This document shows positions 21,713-34,141 of a stretch of DNA of 46,048 nt, piece after piece. The first letter of the stretch is position 1. Each line of letters begins with the position of its first letter. The notes under the pieces are model-generated. The model was not told the DNA's origin. It made no database searches and worked only from the letters and a program-made list of their open reading frames with translations. This stretch comes from Haplosporangium gracile (taxonomy: Eukaryota; Mortierellomycota; Mortierellomycetes; Mortierellales; Mortierellaceae). The stretch covers positions 25,172 through 71,219 of the forward strand of contig JAAAUF010000076.1 in NCBI GenBank assembly GCA_015499985.1. Direction: 5' to 3'. The position numbers and the translations under genes are program-made.

Positions 21713-23928
21713 ATGACATGAATCAGTCTAATAACAAGCGACGACCGAAAAGAAAATGTCAGCCAGCGGAACAAAAAAAGCACTTCATTACCAACTTGAC
21801 GAATGATAAAAACCACAAATGGACAAAAAAAAAAGAGGGGGGGGGACGAGAGGACAAGAGAGCAAAAAATGAGAAAGTAACTCAGGGCTGGATACAAACA
21901 GAAAGTGAATGGCGCAAAACACAATTAACGTCATGTGTATTTCGTTATTCCTCTCTTTCTTGTTTCTTTAATGTTGATTCATACCATGTTGCATGTCTTC
22001 TTTTTTTTTTGTTATTTTTTTTTGTTTAATTGCATTTTGGCAAAGGCATTGGCATTGGCCGCTGGTGCAATTAAAAAAAAAAATACGAACGTCTTTGGCT
22101 GTTTGTCAGTCTGTCTGAAAAGAGAGGAGCAAGAGTCAAAGAAGAAATAACACTCAAGGCAAAGCAAATGGTTGATGAAGCACAAAAAACAGCGAGCGCG
22201 GTAAAATGAGAGCAGCAGGCGTCAATGGTATGGCTAGGTCATGCTGTCTGAGTGAGGGTCGACGAGGGGTTCAATTTTTGGCTGCGAAAGAGAGATGAGG
22301 GCGTGCTCTCAATTTGGTGTGGGCAGGACAGACAAAGGAATGCCCGTCTGCCTCAAGCCCCTCGCTCGTTTCAGGATGGAGAAGAGGGACAGCAGAGAAT
22401 GATAAAAATAAGTTTTAGTGCCCACGGATAAGAGAAAGGAAGAAAAACAAGGCCCAGAAAGAAAAGAAGAAAAAAGGCAAGGCAAGTACATAAGCAACTA
22501 TTCGGCGAGTTAACAACGAACAAACAAACAAACCAGTAAACAACCGTTGGGATAGAATAGAAAGAACAGAAGAGCAATCAAGAGAGAGTAATAACGATGG
22601 TAGAAGTGAGCACCAACTAAGAACGACGTTCAATCTCCACAACCTATCATGACTGAGAAAAGGATACCGTCAAATGACACTGCCACCACCGTCGTCCTCA
22701 TCATTGACGAGAGCACATTCTCTCTTTGCAACCTTGCCCAGACCTGGGGATGGGATCTATCTTAACTTTGTTCTCGCTTTTGTTCTTAGAAGGAACAACT
22801 TAATTGACGAGAATGACCAGCATCATCCAATTTTGTGCCTTTAATTGCTATTTGGCGCAAATCGTGCCTGCATCTTGTTTTGACAACTTACATATTAGCG
22901 CAGGGGGTTGCAGGATAGGGTTGAATCGAGACTAGACTCACGCGTCCTCTTTTTTTCCAGGTAGCGTCTTTTATTGATTTTCTAGGGATGAAAGAAGTGG
23001 ACTGACGATGTGCTTTGACAATGCTTGTTCAGGGTTAGAGGAAAGGTAACGAAACGAATAAGTAGGGAAGAGTCAAAATTGACATCAAGGAGACACAGCT
23101 CAATCTTTGTACCATGTCGCCATAGGTCACAAGCTATGCTTTTCTTGCGCTTGCGCTTGCCTTGTCGCACATGTACCCAGTAGTCTATGGGGACACGTAT
23201 GCAACCTTGCCTTGGTCACACTCACTCACTCTGTTTTAAATCCGCGCGCATACATTTGTGCTAAATTAATCTCCCTTAGAGTTGAGTCCGATCGTCGACT
23301 GTTAATCGTCGACTGTCGATTGTCAACTTAAGCTGGCGAAGGAAAGCGAAGGAAGAGCGAAGGGAAGAGAAGGGAAGGGAGTGGACACAAGTACACCATG
23401 CCCCGATAGCAAACAAGCCAACAAGCAAAGCCAAGGGTCCTTCTCTTTTTGTTACTTCATGTGCGCCCACCTTGTTATTATCCCTATTACTTACTACTTA
23501 ATCTGTTACATATCCTCAGACACCTGTCCCCCTTGCCGCTATCTATTCCACTCCATACCCTTGCCACGCCCTTTTTTTTCCCCTCCCTTTGCCACCACTT
23601 TCTTTAATCTACTCCCCCTTTGCCATCACCCTCTCTCTCTCTCTCTTTCCCATCCACGTTCGATCGCGCGCGCTCTTCTTCCTCCTTCTTTCTCCTTTGG
23701 ACTTCTCTCTTCCTCCTTCCCTTCTGCATCCCTCCTCCTTGCCTCCTTGGATTTATTATATTCATTTATCCACATCAGCCAAGCAATACTCATCTGTCCA
23801 CTTTCCAGAAGCCAAAAAAATACACCCAGCATTATTTTCCCTCTCTTCCTTTCCCTTCTTTCTCTCGTACAACTTCCTGTTCCGCCACTACCATCAATCG
23901 CCCTCTCCGTCCCCCGCCCCCTTTTATC

Positions 23929-23931
23929 TCA

Positions 23932-23959
<28 letters not shown>
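23929..23959 (+). repeat. (CT)n dinucleotide run in pyrimidine-rich leader
   Basis: About thirteen CT units; a shorter (CT)n run lies at about 23629-23647. Both are in the pyrimidine-rich tract upstream of the RING-H2 gene. Confidence 0.9.
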
Positions 23960-23962
<3 letters not shown>

Positions 23963-24198
23963 TCAGTCCATACCCTGACACCCTCCGTTCTCACTTTCCT
24001 TACGGCCCTTCCTTCCCATCCCGTTTGGACGTCCATAACGGAAGAAACTATTTAAACGAGACTAATCCACCCCAGCTCCTCTCCTTTTTTCTCTTACACC
24101 CCTTTTCTTTTCTTCATTTTCCTTGTTGTGTCTTTTTGGACAGACGGGCACCTTTCTTTTCTCTTTTTCTACTTCCTCTCTCTTCTTTACCTTTGACG

Positions 24199-27100
24199 AT
24201 GGCATCCACACTGATTCCTTTATCTTCATCCTCGCTGGCTGACGTCGACGCACACAGGACTACCACGCCAACACCACCACTCACATCCCCCGCAGCAGGA
24301 GGAAGGATATCATCGCAATCACAACCGTCTCGAATAACAAATAATACAAGCAGAGGCGCAGGCAGAACAAACAGAAGCACAGGTGCACCCGGAAATCAGA
24401 CTACACTTGCACAGCCTGCTGCTACTATTCCTTCTCCCTCTCAAACCCAACGACAGGCACCAAGACCATGGTGGAGACCCCCAGCACGCAATTTCAGACC
24501 CCACCCAGGCAACCACGCCATCAACTCCTACATCACAACAACCTCCCTCGTCGTCGCTGGCTCATCACCCTCCTCAGACAGCTCTGCTCCACAACAACAA
24601 CAACACCAGAGAGTATTCTCGGAGAGCTTACCCCACTACTGGTACAGGGCATTGCACTACGTTCTGAGGATACCCTTCCGAGAATTACTGGGCAATATCT
24701 CACGCCCCTACGACCCTACAGCTCCCCTGCCCCTCGCAGATGTCCCCCTCAATGCCACCATCATCGACATCCACACTCACACCGTCTACACCAACCCTTA
24801 CACAGGAGAAAGGGACAGCAACAACAGCAACTTGGCCTCGAACAGCAACATAAGCAGTAGCAACAACACCACCCGCTCACGCCATTACTTGCCACAGGTC
24901 AGGAAAGCATGGAGAGATCGTACTTCGAGCATGAGCTGGGCCATCTCAACTGCATTCTTTACCAGCATGATATCTGTAAGTTTGTTGCGTTTTTTTTTGT
25001 CTAATGCATCCTACACCAATGTTCTCGACCCTTTCCCTTCTCTCTCTTACTTTCTCGTTCGTTGTAACGAACCTTATTCCTACACGCACACGCACACGCA
25101 CACGCACATACACACACCTCTTCCCTCATCTTCCCTCCTCTTCCCTCCTCTTCCCTCCTCGTCCTTCCAGCTTTCTCCCTCCTTTCTTTCCTTGCATCGA
25201 TATAAAATGAACGGTATGAGACAGACAATGCGACAAACTAAAAACGAACGGGATAAACAACAAACAAGCATGATTATTAGATTTCTATTTAATGTTTGTC
25301 TGCAGGAGAGGAGAGATAGAGAGTGAGAGAGAGGGGTTGTGAACGTTTGGAGGTTAAGGCCGAAACACCAAAATATTTTAAAATGTGCATGAGGCGTTCG
25401 TCTCTCTGACTCTCGGTGTTTGAAAGAAGGGAGAGGGAATTCTCCTTTCTCATACTCATTCATCCCTATTCCTTCCCCTCCCTTCCTTTGATCAAAGAGA
25501 GAGTGAGAGAGAGAGTGACAGGGAGAGAGTAGATACATCATGGGATGAGATGGGGGTGGGATGGGACGGGAGCGATGCAACCCGCCCTAATTTTTCGTTC
25601 GCATTGTTGCAACCCTAATTTATTAATTTTCTTTTCTTGTCATGCAACATGGTCCGTTCTTTCTACTCCCGTTTTCATCCTCATTTTGTTGTAATAGACA
25701 GTATTGGCGGTCGCCGCCCTAGCATTGAATTGGGAAGCCCCAAGCGTGTACCTCAAGATTTTCCTCGTGGCGTTTGTGGTCCGCAAGTGGGTTGCGACCC
25801 TCTTGATGGTAGACCGTGCTCTCTACCGTCTCCCTCTCAACCTCACGGAACCGGATCCTGATATTGACGAGGAACGACATAACGGAGTTGCCATCTAGTA
25901 TGTCTTATGAAAACGCGCTTCAATGAGAAATGCGAAAGGAGTGACAATGCAGGTTCAACAGTATTAACAATTTGTTTCCTATCATTTAATCTTTGTTAGT
26001 ATGAGCCAGTTGTTCACATGGCATGGATACGCAATGCTCATTTGCGGACAGCTCTACGTCTTCTTCTACGCGTCGACCCAATATCTCTCAGCATACCCGT
26101 TCATCACAGGAGTCGCATTGGGATTCGCGTGTATGGGCCTCGCCCCTTTTTTTGCCCTTCTCTCGCTCCTCCTCTTGATCCTGCTCTTCGTTTATTTCTC
26201 ATACATGGTCATAAATGTCGTCTTGTGGCCACTCAGCTACTGGGGGCTTGTTCGAAGACGGACGACCAGTCGGATGAATGGCGGGTATCAGAGCGAAGGG
26301 ACTACCAACACCACGGATCTGAACCAGGTTGCGAGGTCGCTCGAAAATGCTGAGAATGGTCGTGGGGGTGGGTTTGAAGTGACGGAGAATTTGAAGTTGA
26401 CGCCGGCGATGATGGCCATACCGATTATTGTTTATAAGAAGCCTGGTGGACGACCTGTCATGACCGCTGTTATTCCTACCACTTCTGGACAACTATCACA
26501 ACCACCGCAACCACCACAACAGCCACAGCAGCAACAGGACCAATCAGCTACAACAGGAACACGTCCAGATGGTGATCAGCCTGTAGTATTGGCCATGCCC
26601 CGACCACGCAGATTTGAATACAGTGACGGTCGAGACACCCAAACCGATGTACTCAACAGGATGTCGGCCAACCTTTCGATCATCTGCAGCACCCCATCCG
26701 CTCCTTCGAACACAAGCCCTAGGCATGGACGATCCCACTCTTCAACGACGACTGGATCGATGTTATCGTCGTCCAACATGTCGTTTATACCTTGTACGTC
26801 ATCCGGGCAGGAGATGACTGAGATCGAAACTCGTCGGCGGTCTGTTTCGGGACTATTCTCTGTGCTCACATCGCTTCAAACTATAACCCCCTCAACTATT
26901 GCTGCCAACTCGGGATCTGGATCTGGATCTGGAACTGGGGAACAGACGGCGGTGGCCGCAGTGAAAGATGTTGGTGCGGGAGGGTACCCATCTTGCGTTT
27001 CTTCAGTCGCGTTCCCAGAAAGCCATCAACGGAGCTATAGCGCCGGCCAGGCCAGCAACGCTACCAACCACAGCTTTGCCCCACATTCGGAATACCTCGC

Positions 27101-27512
27101 TACCCACGAATCAGCACCGACCTCGGCTCCTCCTCCAGTAGTGTTCTCCCAGCCCGCTATCGCATCCCTCCCTGCACCATCCAGCCTGGGCACACCTTCC
27201 GTCACAAGTTCCAAGACTTCCTCCCCTTACTTGTCACCCCTCGGGTCTGTCGCCGTCTCTGTTGTTGAAGAATCCGACGACCTCCCATCCCAATCCCATC
27301 ACCAGCACCAACAGGATCACCAGCAGGTGCAGGAGGTACAGGCGCAGGAAGAGTTCAACAACGGCGACGAAGAGTGTGCAATCTGTCTCTCAGATTTTGA
27401 AGACGGGGACGAGTTGCGGCACTTGTACTGTAACCATTTGTTTCACCGCAATTGTGTGGATCGCTGGCTGGTCAAGAACGCGTTCTGCCCTAAATGTAAA
27501 CGTGGCATTTAG
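24199..27512 (+). CDS. RING-H2 finger multi-pass membrane E3 ubiquitin ligase
   Basis: Three exons at 24199-24975, 25698-25897 and 26000-27512 join in frame into 829 residues. The first 240 residues are Ser/Thr/Pro-rich and cytosolic-looking. About four hydrophobic segments follow between residues 248 and 405 (TVLAVAALALNW; VYLKIFLVAFVV; YAMLICGQLYVFFYAS; VALGFACMGLAPFFALLSLL). A long low-complexity linker then leads to a C-terminal RING-H2 at about 785-826, with ECAICLSDFEDGDEL, YCNHLFHRNCVDRWL and FCPKCKRGI. The eight zinc ligands (C-C-C-H-H-C-C-C) are all present, so it should be an active E2-binding ligase. The layout resembles membrane RING-H2 ligases of endomembranes. The start was chosen for its good context and position after the CT-rich leader; the frame is open further upstream but only in low-complexity sequence. 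Confidence 0.88.
25082..25160 (+). repeat. Intronic microsatellite: ACACGC units then a CTTCCCTCCT decamer
   Basis: In intron 1 of the RING-H2 gene, several ACACGC units run into about four tandem copies of a CTTCCCTCCT-type decamer. Confidence 0.85.
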
Positions 27513-27829
27513 GTTGCTGCGCTAGGCTGGCTTGGTGAGGTTGGCTAGGGGATATGAGCTAGGTTTGGCGAGGGCCTTAAGGTGCGGTGCCTTTTTTTTT
27601 TTACATCCAAATCTCGCCTGTACTTCACATGTACACCACCAAAAAAACATAATCAATGTTGTAGGAAAAGCAAAAATAAAAAACGCGATATGTACTATTT
27701 TAAGTGGTACGAGCTGATGTAAAAGTAGCTGCTTTATACTCTCTTGGGTGAGTGGGTGGGTGGGTGGATTTGGCGAAAGTCTAAATCACTACTCTAAGCA
27801 GACGCTCTCTGCTTGCTCCTACTACTCTT

Positions 27830-30305
27830 TCATGACAGTATCCACGTCATCCTTCTTCTTCTCTTCCTCCTCCTCCTCCTCCTCCTCCTCCCACATATCC
27901 TCATCCTCGTTCTCCTCGTCCTCGAACTGCTGCTGATGCTGCTCCTCCTCGGAGAAATCGTCAAAGTCTGAAAAATCGCTCTGCTCACTCTGCTCGCCCT
28001 GCTCGCTCCTCCTCCATTCGTCCATCTCAAGGCCGATTTCGAGGCATTGGTAGTCATCCGGCCGCTGTTGTTTTTGCCTTAGTTGTTGGTAATAAGGGTT
28101 GAGAGCCTGATCTGCACGTTGCTCGTCAGTTTCATCAACTCCGAAATTTCGTGGACTGCTATGACTAGTACTACGGTCAGGAACTAGGGCAGGAGTGGCG
28201 GCTGCAGGCTGCTCATTGCTGCTGTTGTTGCTATTGTTATTGTTGGAAGAAATGAACAAGAGATATTCATCATTGAGCTCTCTTGGCATGCCATAATAGT
28301 CCTTGACATAGTCGTCCTCAGCTTCTTCCTGCTGCAGCAGCACCTCATTGGTCACTTTTCCTCCTCTTGCTCCTCTTTCCTCCCATTGTTGCTGCTTTTG
28401 TTGTGTCGACAATGGCTCACGGACGTCGTCGTCGTTGTGATGGTCATTGTTATTGTTGTTGTCTTTACTGTTGGACTTGCTTGTTGTTGTCGTTATTGGT
28501 TATTTCAACTCAGCGTCGGTATTGTCGGCATTGTGAGGATAGGGGCAGGGTCTGAGGTAAACGAGTCGCGATAAGGCACTGACCCTGTCCTTGTCGTAGT
28601 CGTAGACTTTGTCGTCCCAGTCACAGCAGTCTTGTAGGCCATGGCTTCGAGCGCCATCTCGAGGAGTAAATGCGTGTTGTCTTGAGGGACACTCGGGAAT
28701 TGGCGTCGTATCCTCTATTTCACACGAATGCCCAGATGAAAACATCAATAAAAAAAATAGTTAGCTTCATGCAAGAAAAATTACTGAATCGTTGTTGTTG
28801 TATGCAAGTAAGTAAGTAAAAAGTACTTGAATACTCTGGGCCATGGAAGCCTTCATCCCAGGACTAGTCGCATTCCGATAAATTCCCAATAATGAGGACA
28901 CGATCCGCCTGTTATCCCGCATCGTCTCACAGAACCGTTGTATACGCTTTGGGGAGAAGACTAATGGGTGACTGTGGACCAGGGTGGAGAGAATCTTGTC
29001 CAAACCTGTCATCATCGCCATTGTCTCAAGGGAGTGATCATTTGAGGTGATACTGTTGTTGCTGGTGATGGCGAGAGTGGTGGTGTTGAGGATTGTACTC
29101 GAAGGTAAGGAGAGACGGCCGTATAGGGTGGCTGAAGAAGAGGAAGAGGAGGTCCAATAAAAGTCGAGAAAGATGTGTTTGAGGATGGCTTGAGCGAGAT
29201 GTGGCCCTGTTGGTGGTAGATCGTTGGTTTGCACATGGAACCAGGCTTCTATGGACGTGTAAAGTAAGGTTGGAAAAAAACGGGGTGACAACAAAAATCA
29301 AGAACAGAATTGGTCCTTGGATCAAGGTTTGTCTTGATCAGAGCAATGATGTTTTTGACACGTAGAAAACAAGGGTGCTGCTGGGGTTTGACACGTACTG
29401 TTACAAGGGGTTGCAGAGACTTCTGGATCAATCCGCGAGATGCCGTACAAGGTCCACCTCGGCATTGGATAGTCCTACACATCCAGACATCAACAACAAG
29501 AAAAATGAAGATAAGCAAAATAGCGGAACCAAATACTCCAGGGTTGGGCATAAACCAAACCTCATTCCTTTCTCCCCTCCTCTTTGTATTCCTTCGTCTC
29601 GTTCTCCCACCGCCTGCTTTATTCCTCACCTACGGCCGTGCCCCCGAAATTTGATTTCCCATTCAATCGATTTCCCCCTCCAATCATGCAACTCAGACAC
29701 TGCACAATTCACCTTGGCAAAGTCGAGGGTAGACAGGAAAGGCTGCCCCTGAACCACGGACGACGTGACATTTATGCCGTTAATAAAATGATTGTGCTCG
29801 ACGTAGGTTCGACCATCCTTGGCTCGACAAGGGATGCGTGACTCGATCGACTTGGGAGCAAGACTTGCAAGATTGGGAGGTGATGATGTAGTGGTAGTGG
29901 TGGTGGCAGTGGCGGTGAGGTGCTCTACGACTTGTCGACAGCGGATCCGTAGTTCGAAAGCGAGTTCTAAAATTATGTTAACGAGCAGCAGGAGTCAAAA
30001 TTTCTTGGATGTATTGGGAAGATTGATGAAGCCTATGCAAATGACATTATAAAGGACGATAGTACCAAGCCTTTTATATTACCTTTCGCTAGAGGGGTGT
30101 TCTCATCCTTCTGCCGAATCTCACTTGCGGCAATGGGCTGATCCACGAGTGCCACTGCCACTTGAACATCGTTTAGAGTAGCAGGATTAGTAGCGGCCTG
30201 GGTGACGTGGGCTGGACAGTGACACTTCCTCTTAGCGAGCCAACTCGAACGAACCACCACATCGAATGGGAGGAGACTGCACTCGAATCCCGCTCTTTCT
30301 TCCAT
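27830..30305 (-). CDS. Unrecognised multi-exon gene with acidic C-terminus
   Basis: I infer about six exons: 30083-30305, 29630-29966, 29474 to about 29399, 28827-29248, then about 28576 to 28746, and a last exon ending at 27830. The first two junctions are clean (phase 1, then phase 2). The junction from the third to the fourth exon is unclear, because the best donor (29398) does not match the frame of the fourth exon. The N-terminal part begins MEERAGFECSLLPFDVVVRS, later RIPCRAKDGRTYVEHNHFIN. The middle is helical (ILSTLVHSHPLVFSPKRIQR). The end is Gln/Asn-rich, then strongly acidic with a poly-Glu run. I recognise no family. The last exon could instead be a separate gene, since an in-frame stop at 28500-28502 closes the preceding exon unless it is spliced out. 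Confidence 0.5.
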
Positions 30306-31316
30306 CGTGTCTATTGTTGCGAGAGGCAGAGAAGGTTTACTTGTTAACGCTTCGCCTTGGTCTTGGATATGAGGCTCTTTTTTTTTTTTTTTAGTGTTTG
30401 CCACCAATTTTGATTTTCGTTGACAGAAAAAGGCGAGGAGTTGGGAACATCGAACGACAATACAGTACATTTCCTTCGTCCTGGATGTAGGAGATCAGTA
30501 CCTCAGTTTGCTTGGATCGACCGTGTCCGTGGTGACCTTTTAGTTGCTAATGTTGTCGAAGGGCCCTGCTTCCTTGCTTGCGTTGCTTCATGTGATGTGG
30601 TAAGGAAAAAAAAAAAAAGTTAAACCACAAGGGATGGGGCAAAATAAAACGCATTGCCGCTCGAAACGGCAGTCAGATCAAGACACCCCTTAAAAGTGAT
30701 TTTCAAATTGTCTCTAATCCTTTCGCTCCCATTATTTCACTCTCTTACCCTTATTCCTTTCCCTCCTTTCCCCCTCCCTTCCTTTCCTCGTCTTTCCTTC
30801 CTTCCCTCCCTTCCCTTCATTTCCCTCCCTTCCCTTCCTTTCCCTCCCATCCCATCCCATCCCCCGTCCCCCTTTTCCTTCCTCTTCCGCCTTCTCGTTT
30901 GGCCTTCTTACACCCTCTACTTCCTCGATAGAAAAGACTCATCCCCGTTGTACTATATCCCTCCTCCGTTTCTTTCTATCCATCATCCTATCCTCTCCTT
31001 CTTGTTAACGCATTTGTCGTTCTTGCTTTCTCTTACTCACTCCCTTTCGCGACAACAACTTTCCGTTACCTCTTTTCACAAGTCTCGTTCACGTCAACGC
31101 TACTCCTCCTTGCCCTCTCTCAACTTTCCCCCTCAAAAACTTTGCCAACAATCGAACCGCAACTCACCCTCGCCAAGGCTCACTTCCCTGTCTCCGCTTT
31201 CATACTTGCTTCACCCACGATACTAAAAGCGCCACCACCACCACCACAACAACAATTACAACAACACCCAGACAGTCTCAGTCTCTGCCTCAGCCTCAGC
31301 CCAAGGTCGTCGCCAT
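30306..31316. other. Divergent intergenic region with pyrimidine-rich leader
   Basis: The right two thirds (30700-31140) is almost pure C/T on the plus strand and leads into the start of the hypothetical gene at 31317. The left part is the promoter of the minus-strand gene. No gene is seen. Confidence 0.5.
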
Positions 31317-33604
31317 ATGGGTCGCCCTACTAGCCGCGACTTTGAGGGCGAGCTTGTTCTCAAGTTCAAGGCCCTGTTTGACAAAATCGTCGACGGTGTC
31401 AACAAGGAGAACGTAAGGAGATCGATCCTTTCTTTTGTTTCGGTTCATGGACGACTTACGTTATCCCTTTCGTTGATTGTTTCTGTCCCTTGGTGTTTTC
31501 CCTCCCTTTCGTCGACTTCCCGCTGCGCCAAGTGATGTTCTCTCCCTCTTTCTTTCCTCTCTTTCCCAATGATGGGATGGGATGGGAAGGGAGGGACTGT
31601 GCAAAAAAAGAAAAATATTACCACAAACACACCCATAACCCACAGACACAAACAACAAGCATCAACAAACACAGACACACACACACACACACAAAAAGGC
31701 ACCTATAAACACTAACCCAAAACAAAATTGCATACGGAACTTATTATTAGCCTTCATACCCGTTCGATTTTGAGCGGTTCGTCGACAGCTTCAATACGGA
31801 CGACTACATCACCAAGCAGGTCTTTGAATATCTGGTCAAGGAGGCCGCACGCAACTACAGACGATCCAACCCTTACGACAGGATTTCGCCCTTCCCTCGG
31901 CCGCCAACCATCCATCACACCGCCCCATCTGTCGCATCAGGAGCAGGAGGCGCATCCTCACCTTACACCTCCCTCTCTTCATCACTCTCTTCCTTGGCCT
32001 TTGACAATCCACAACAGCATCATGATCGAGTCCACAGTGAGGGTTCGCAGAGCGAGGGCGAGCAAGCAGGTGTTTCAAGTTCAGGAGGAGTCGGGACAAG
32101 CACAGCTGTTGGTTCTTCGACCACGACTGCGGTGCGAGGAGGATTACAGCGATCATTGACTCCGAATTCAACAGCCGCATCCGGAAGCACGTCACGCACA
32201 GGCAGATTCCACAGATCTTGGGATCAAGGAACCACAGGACCTGACTTGGAGATTCTGACACAGATGTTCAACCGGTCAAGGGAACGGCGCTCAAGGGAAC
32301 GGACAATGACCCTGGGATCAAGACAGAATCCTTTGCTGGAGAATGACAACTCGGATGACTCGGATACCTCCGACGACTCGATCTACGAGAGCCTTACCCA
32401 TACACGGTCGATCATGGGGACCATGCACGACTTGGACTCTTCACCAACTCACAGCCCGGGAAGAAATACTTCGCAATCAACAGCTAATCGACAAAGTAAT
32501 TCCGTCTCGTTTGCACAGCTGTACCCTCCACTCTCGGCCTCACCATCATCACCAACCACTTTTGCATCGCCACCTTCATCCCACTCTCCCTTCTCGCCGC
32601 CGTCCTTCTGGGATTCGTCGACAGCAGTTAGAGCCGACCGGCTTCAGCGGATGTCTCGGTATGTTTTCGATGACTCGGGTACGGCCCGACTCCGACAACC
32701 GGGATACATCAGCTCTTTTCGGCATAACTGGAGACAGCACAACCGTCGTCTTGAACGGTATCGAGCATCAGCGTCTCTCCTTGACACCTTGTCTGGAGCA
32801 GGAGGAGTGGGAAGAGGAGGAGGAAGTCAATCTTCTTCTTCGTCTGTCTTACCAGCACAACCTTCGATTGCCATCCCATCTTTGAGCCGTAGGACTGACC
32901 ACTCAACCGCTATGACCTCAGCTACTGGAACTCTTTCTGCGGTGAGAAGTGGACGAAGGTTGTCGGATCCTCTGATTACCGGCCGTTCTGAGTCGACCTC
33001 TCTTTTATCGGGACGTGAGACTGTACGGGGTGCACGGGAATTTGTCGCTCAACCAGAAGATGATCGGTACACCAGTTTCGCCGAGGCGTCTCGCAGAGGA
33101 AGGGCCGCTCTGCGAGGGGCAGCCCTCTCTCTGGAGGCGACGATGGATGATAGCAGGATAATCCGGAATCGTCGATACGGGCCAGAGGGATCTACAAACG
33201 TAACCTCTTCCTCCAGCTCCAGCAGCAGCAGTACTGCGCGTCCTCACTCCTCGGACTCTGCATCCTCGACAGCCCTTGTGGCACCGGTATCTTCGACCCC
33301 GGCTGTAGTGCATGCTGTGCTTCTGGATGACAATTGTGAACCGGGAGAGACAGCATCGGCGTCATCATCAGCAATAGGAGGAAGACCTTCAGAAGAGTCG
33401 GTGGTGGCCAGTCTTTCGATGACGGCGACGAGGGAGTCAGCAGGTCGTCGCGCATCGATGCCACCCACACGCCCAGACTCGCCGTATCCTACTGTTGATA
33501 ACATCAGAGCGAACTCGCTTTTTCCTGAAGTGTCTGACACCAACAACAACAACCACAGCAATAACAATAGAGCTGGCTCGCCTTATCCTGAGGGGGAAGT
33601 CTAA
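31317..33604 (+). CDS. Ser-rich hypothetical protein with conserved-looking N-terminal helical domain
   Basis: Two exons at 31317-31412 and 31751-33604 (phase 0) encode 649 residues. The first 80 residues form a compact, non-repetitive domain: EGELVLKFKALFDKIVDGVN spliced to SYPFDFERFVDSFNTDDYIT and FEYLVKEAARNYRRSNPYDR. The rest is long and probably disordered, rich in Ser, Thr, Gly and Arg, with acidic-serine patches (DNSDDSDTSDDSIYES) and Arg-Ser-Arg-Glu runs (RSRERRSRERT) of the kind found in phosphoproteins. No membrane segment or enzyme motif is seen, and I do not recognise the family. The start is the first ATG after a CAA- and CAG-rich leader and gives a clean splice. The 338-base intron contains a CA run and poly-purine stretches. 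Confidence 0.75.
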
Positions 33605-33906
33605 TCACTCTTTTGTCGCATGGATTGGATATGGTGGATTGTATGTGTTGCAAAAAATGAAAAAATAAAAGTGGCACCTAGCCTTTTTGAGGAGTTCATT
33701 GTTCGTTCATCGTGCGTTCTATCTGCATTGTGGGAACCTTGTGTGTGGTTGGGATAGTTGGAGTAAAAAAAAATTGATGATCCGCCTAGGTGGGTGTGCA
33801 CGAACAAGGAACAAAATTTCGAGTTAAAAAAATGAAAAAGAGCGGCGATCACGAATAACTCTTTTCTTTCTTTTCTATATTCCCGACAACGCACTCAATA
33901 TTTTTC
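33605..33906. other. 3' flank of the Ser-rich gene
   Basis: AT-rich sequence following the stop, with AATAAA-like signals (33664-33669). No gene is seen before the LRR-like relic. Confidence 0.5.
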
Positions 33907-34137
33907 TTGTCTACAACACGGATCCTGAAGAGTAACATAATCGACGACATCGGTGCTTTTATTGCACAACACTGCCCGCAGCTTCGACGATCCAGACAAG
34001 ATACAGTGGAGTGTGAGCTTAACCAAATGGAGGCTCAACTTCAACAACCGACAAGTCACCAAGAATCCGGGGGAGGGGTTAGTGGGGTTCCTGGTATTGG
34101 TGGAGGTGGAGGTGACGGGAAGGTAGTAAGGGCATGA
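33907..34137 (+). pseudogene. Possible leucine-rich-repeat gene fragment
   Basis: An open frame of 76 codons without an ATG start contains NIIDDIGAFIAQHCPQLRRS, which matches the LRR pattern of F-box proteins (I-D-D-x-x-x-A-I-A-x-H-C-P-x-L-R). It then becomes Gln- and Gly-rich and stops. It is preceded by no F-box and followed by nothing related. It is probably a relic or a shuffled fragment. Confidence 0.35.
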
Positions 34138-34141
34138 TCTG

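Larger units (their letters stand above)
20798..24198. other. Long intergenic region with no gene seen
   Basis: About 3.4 kb lies between the divergent F-box (minus) and RING-H2 (plus) genes. It contains purine-rich sequence next to the F-box start (20880-21020), a GTGAGA repeat (21131-21171), an assembly gap, and many A/T homopolymers. Imperfect repeats of ATCGTCGACTGT lie at about 23288-23325. A strongly pyrimidine-rich leader with CT runs (23570-24190) leads into the RING-H2 gene. Frames on both strands are open in the CT-rich part only because the composition lacks stops. Confidence 0.5.

Noticed and set aside
21661..22029. Open frame spanning the N gap
   Set aside because: It runs through undetermined bases and A-rich sequence and has no recognisable content.
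23381..24055. Long open frames of 224 codons and more in the CT-rich stretch
   Set aside because: All plus-strand frames are open only because pyrimidine-rich sequence has few stop codons. The translation is Ser/Leu/Pro low complexity without any motif.
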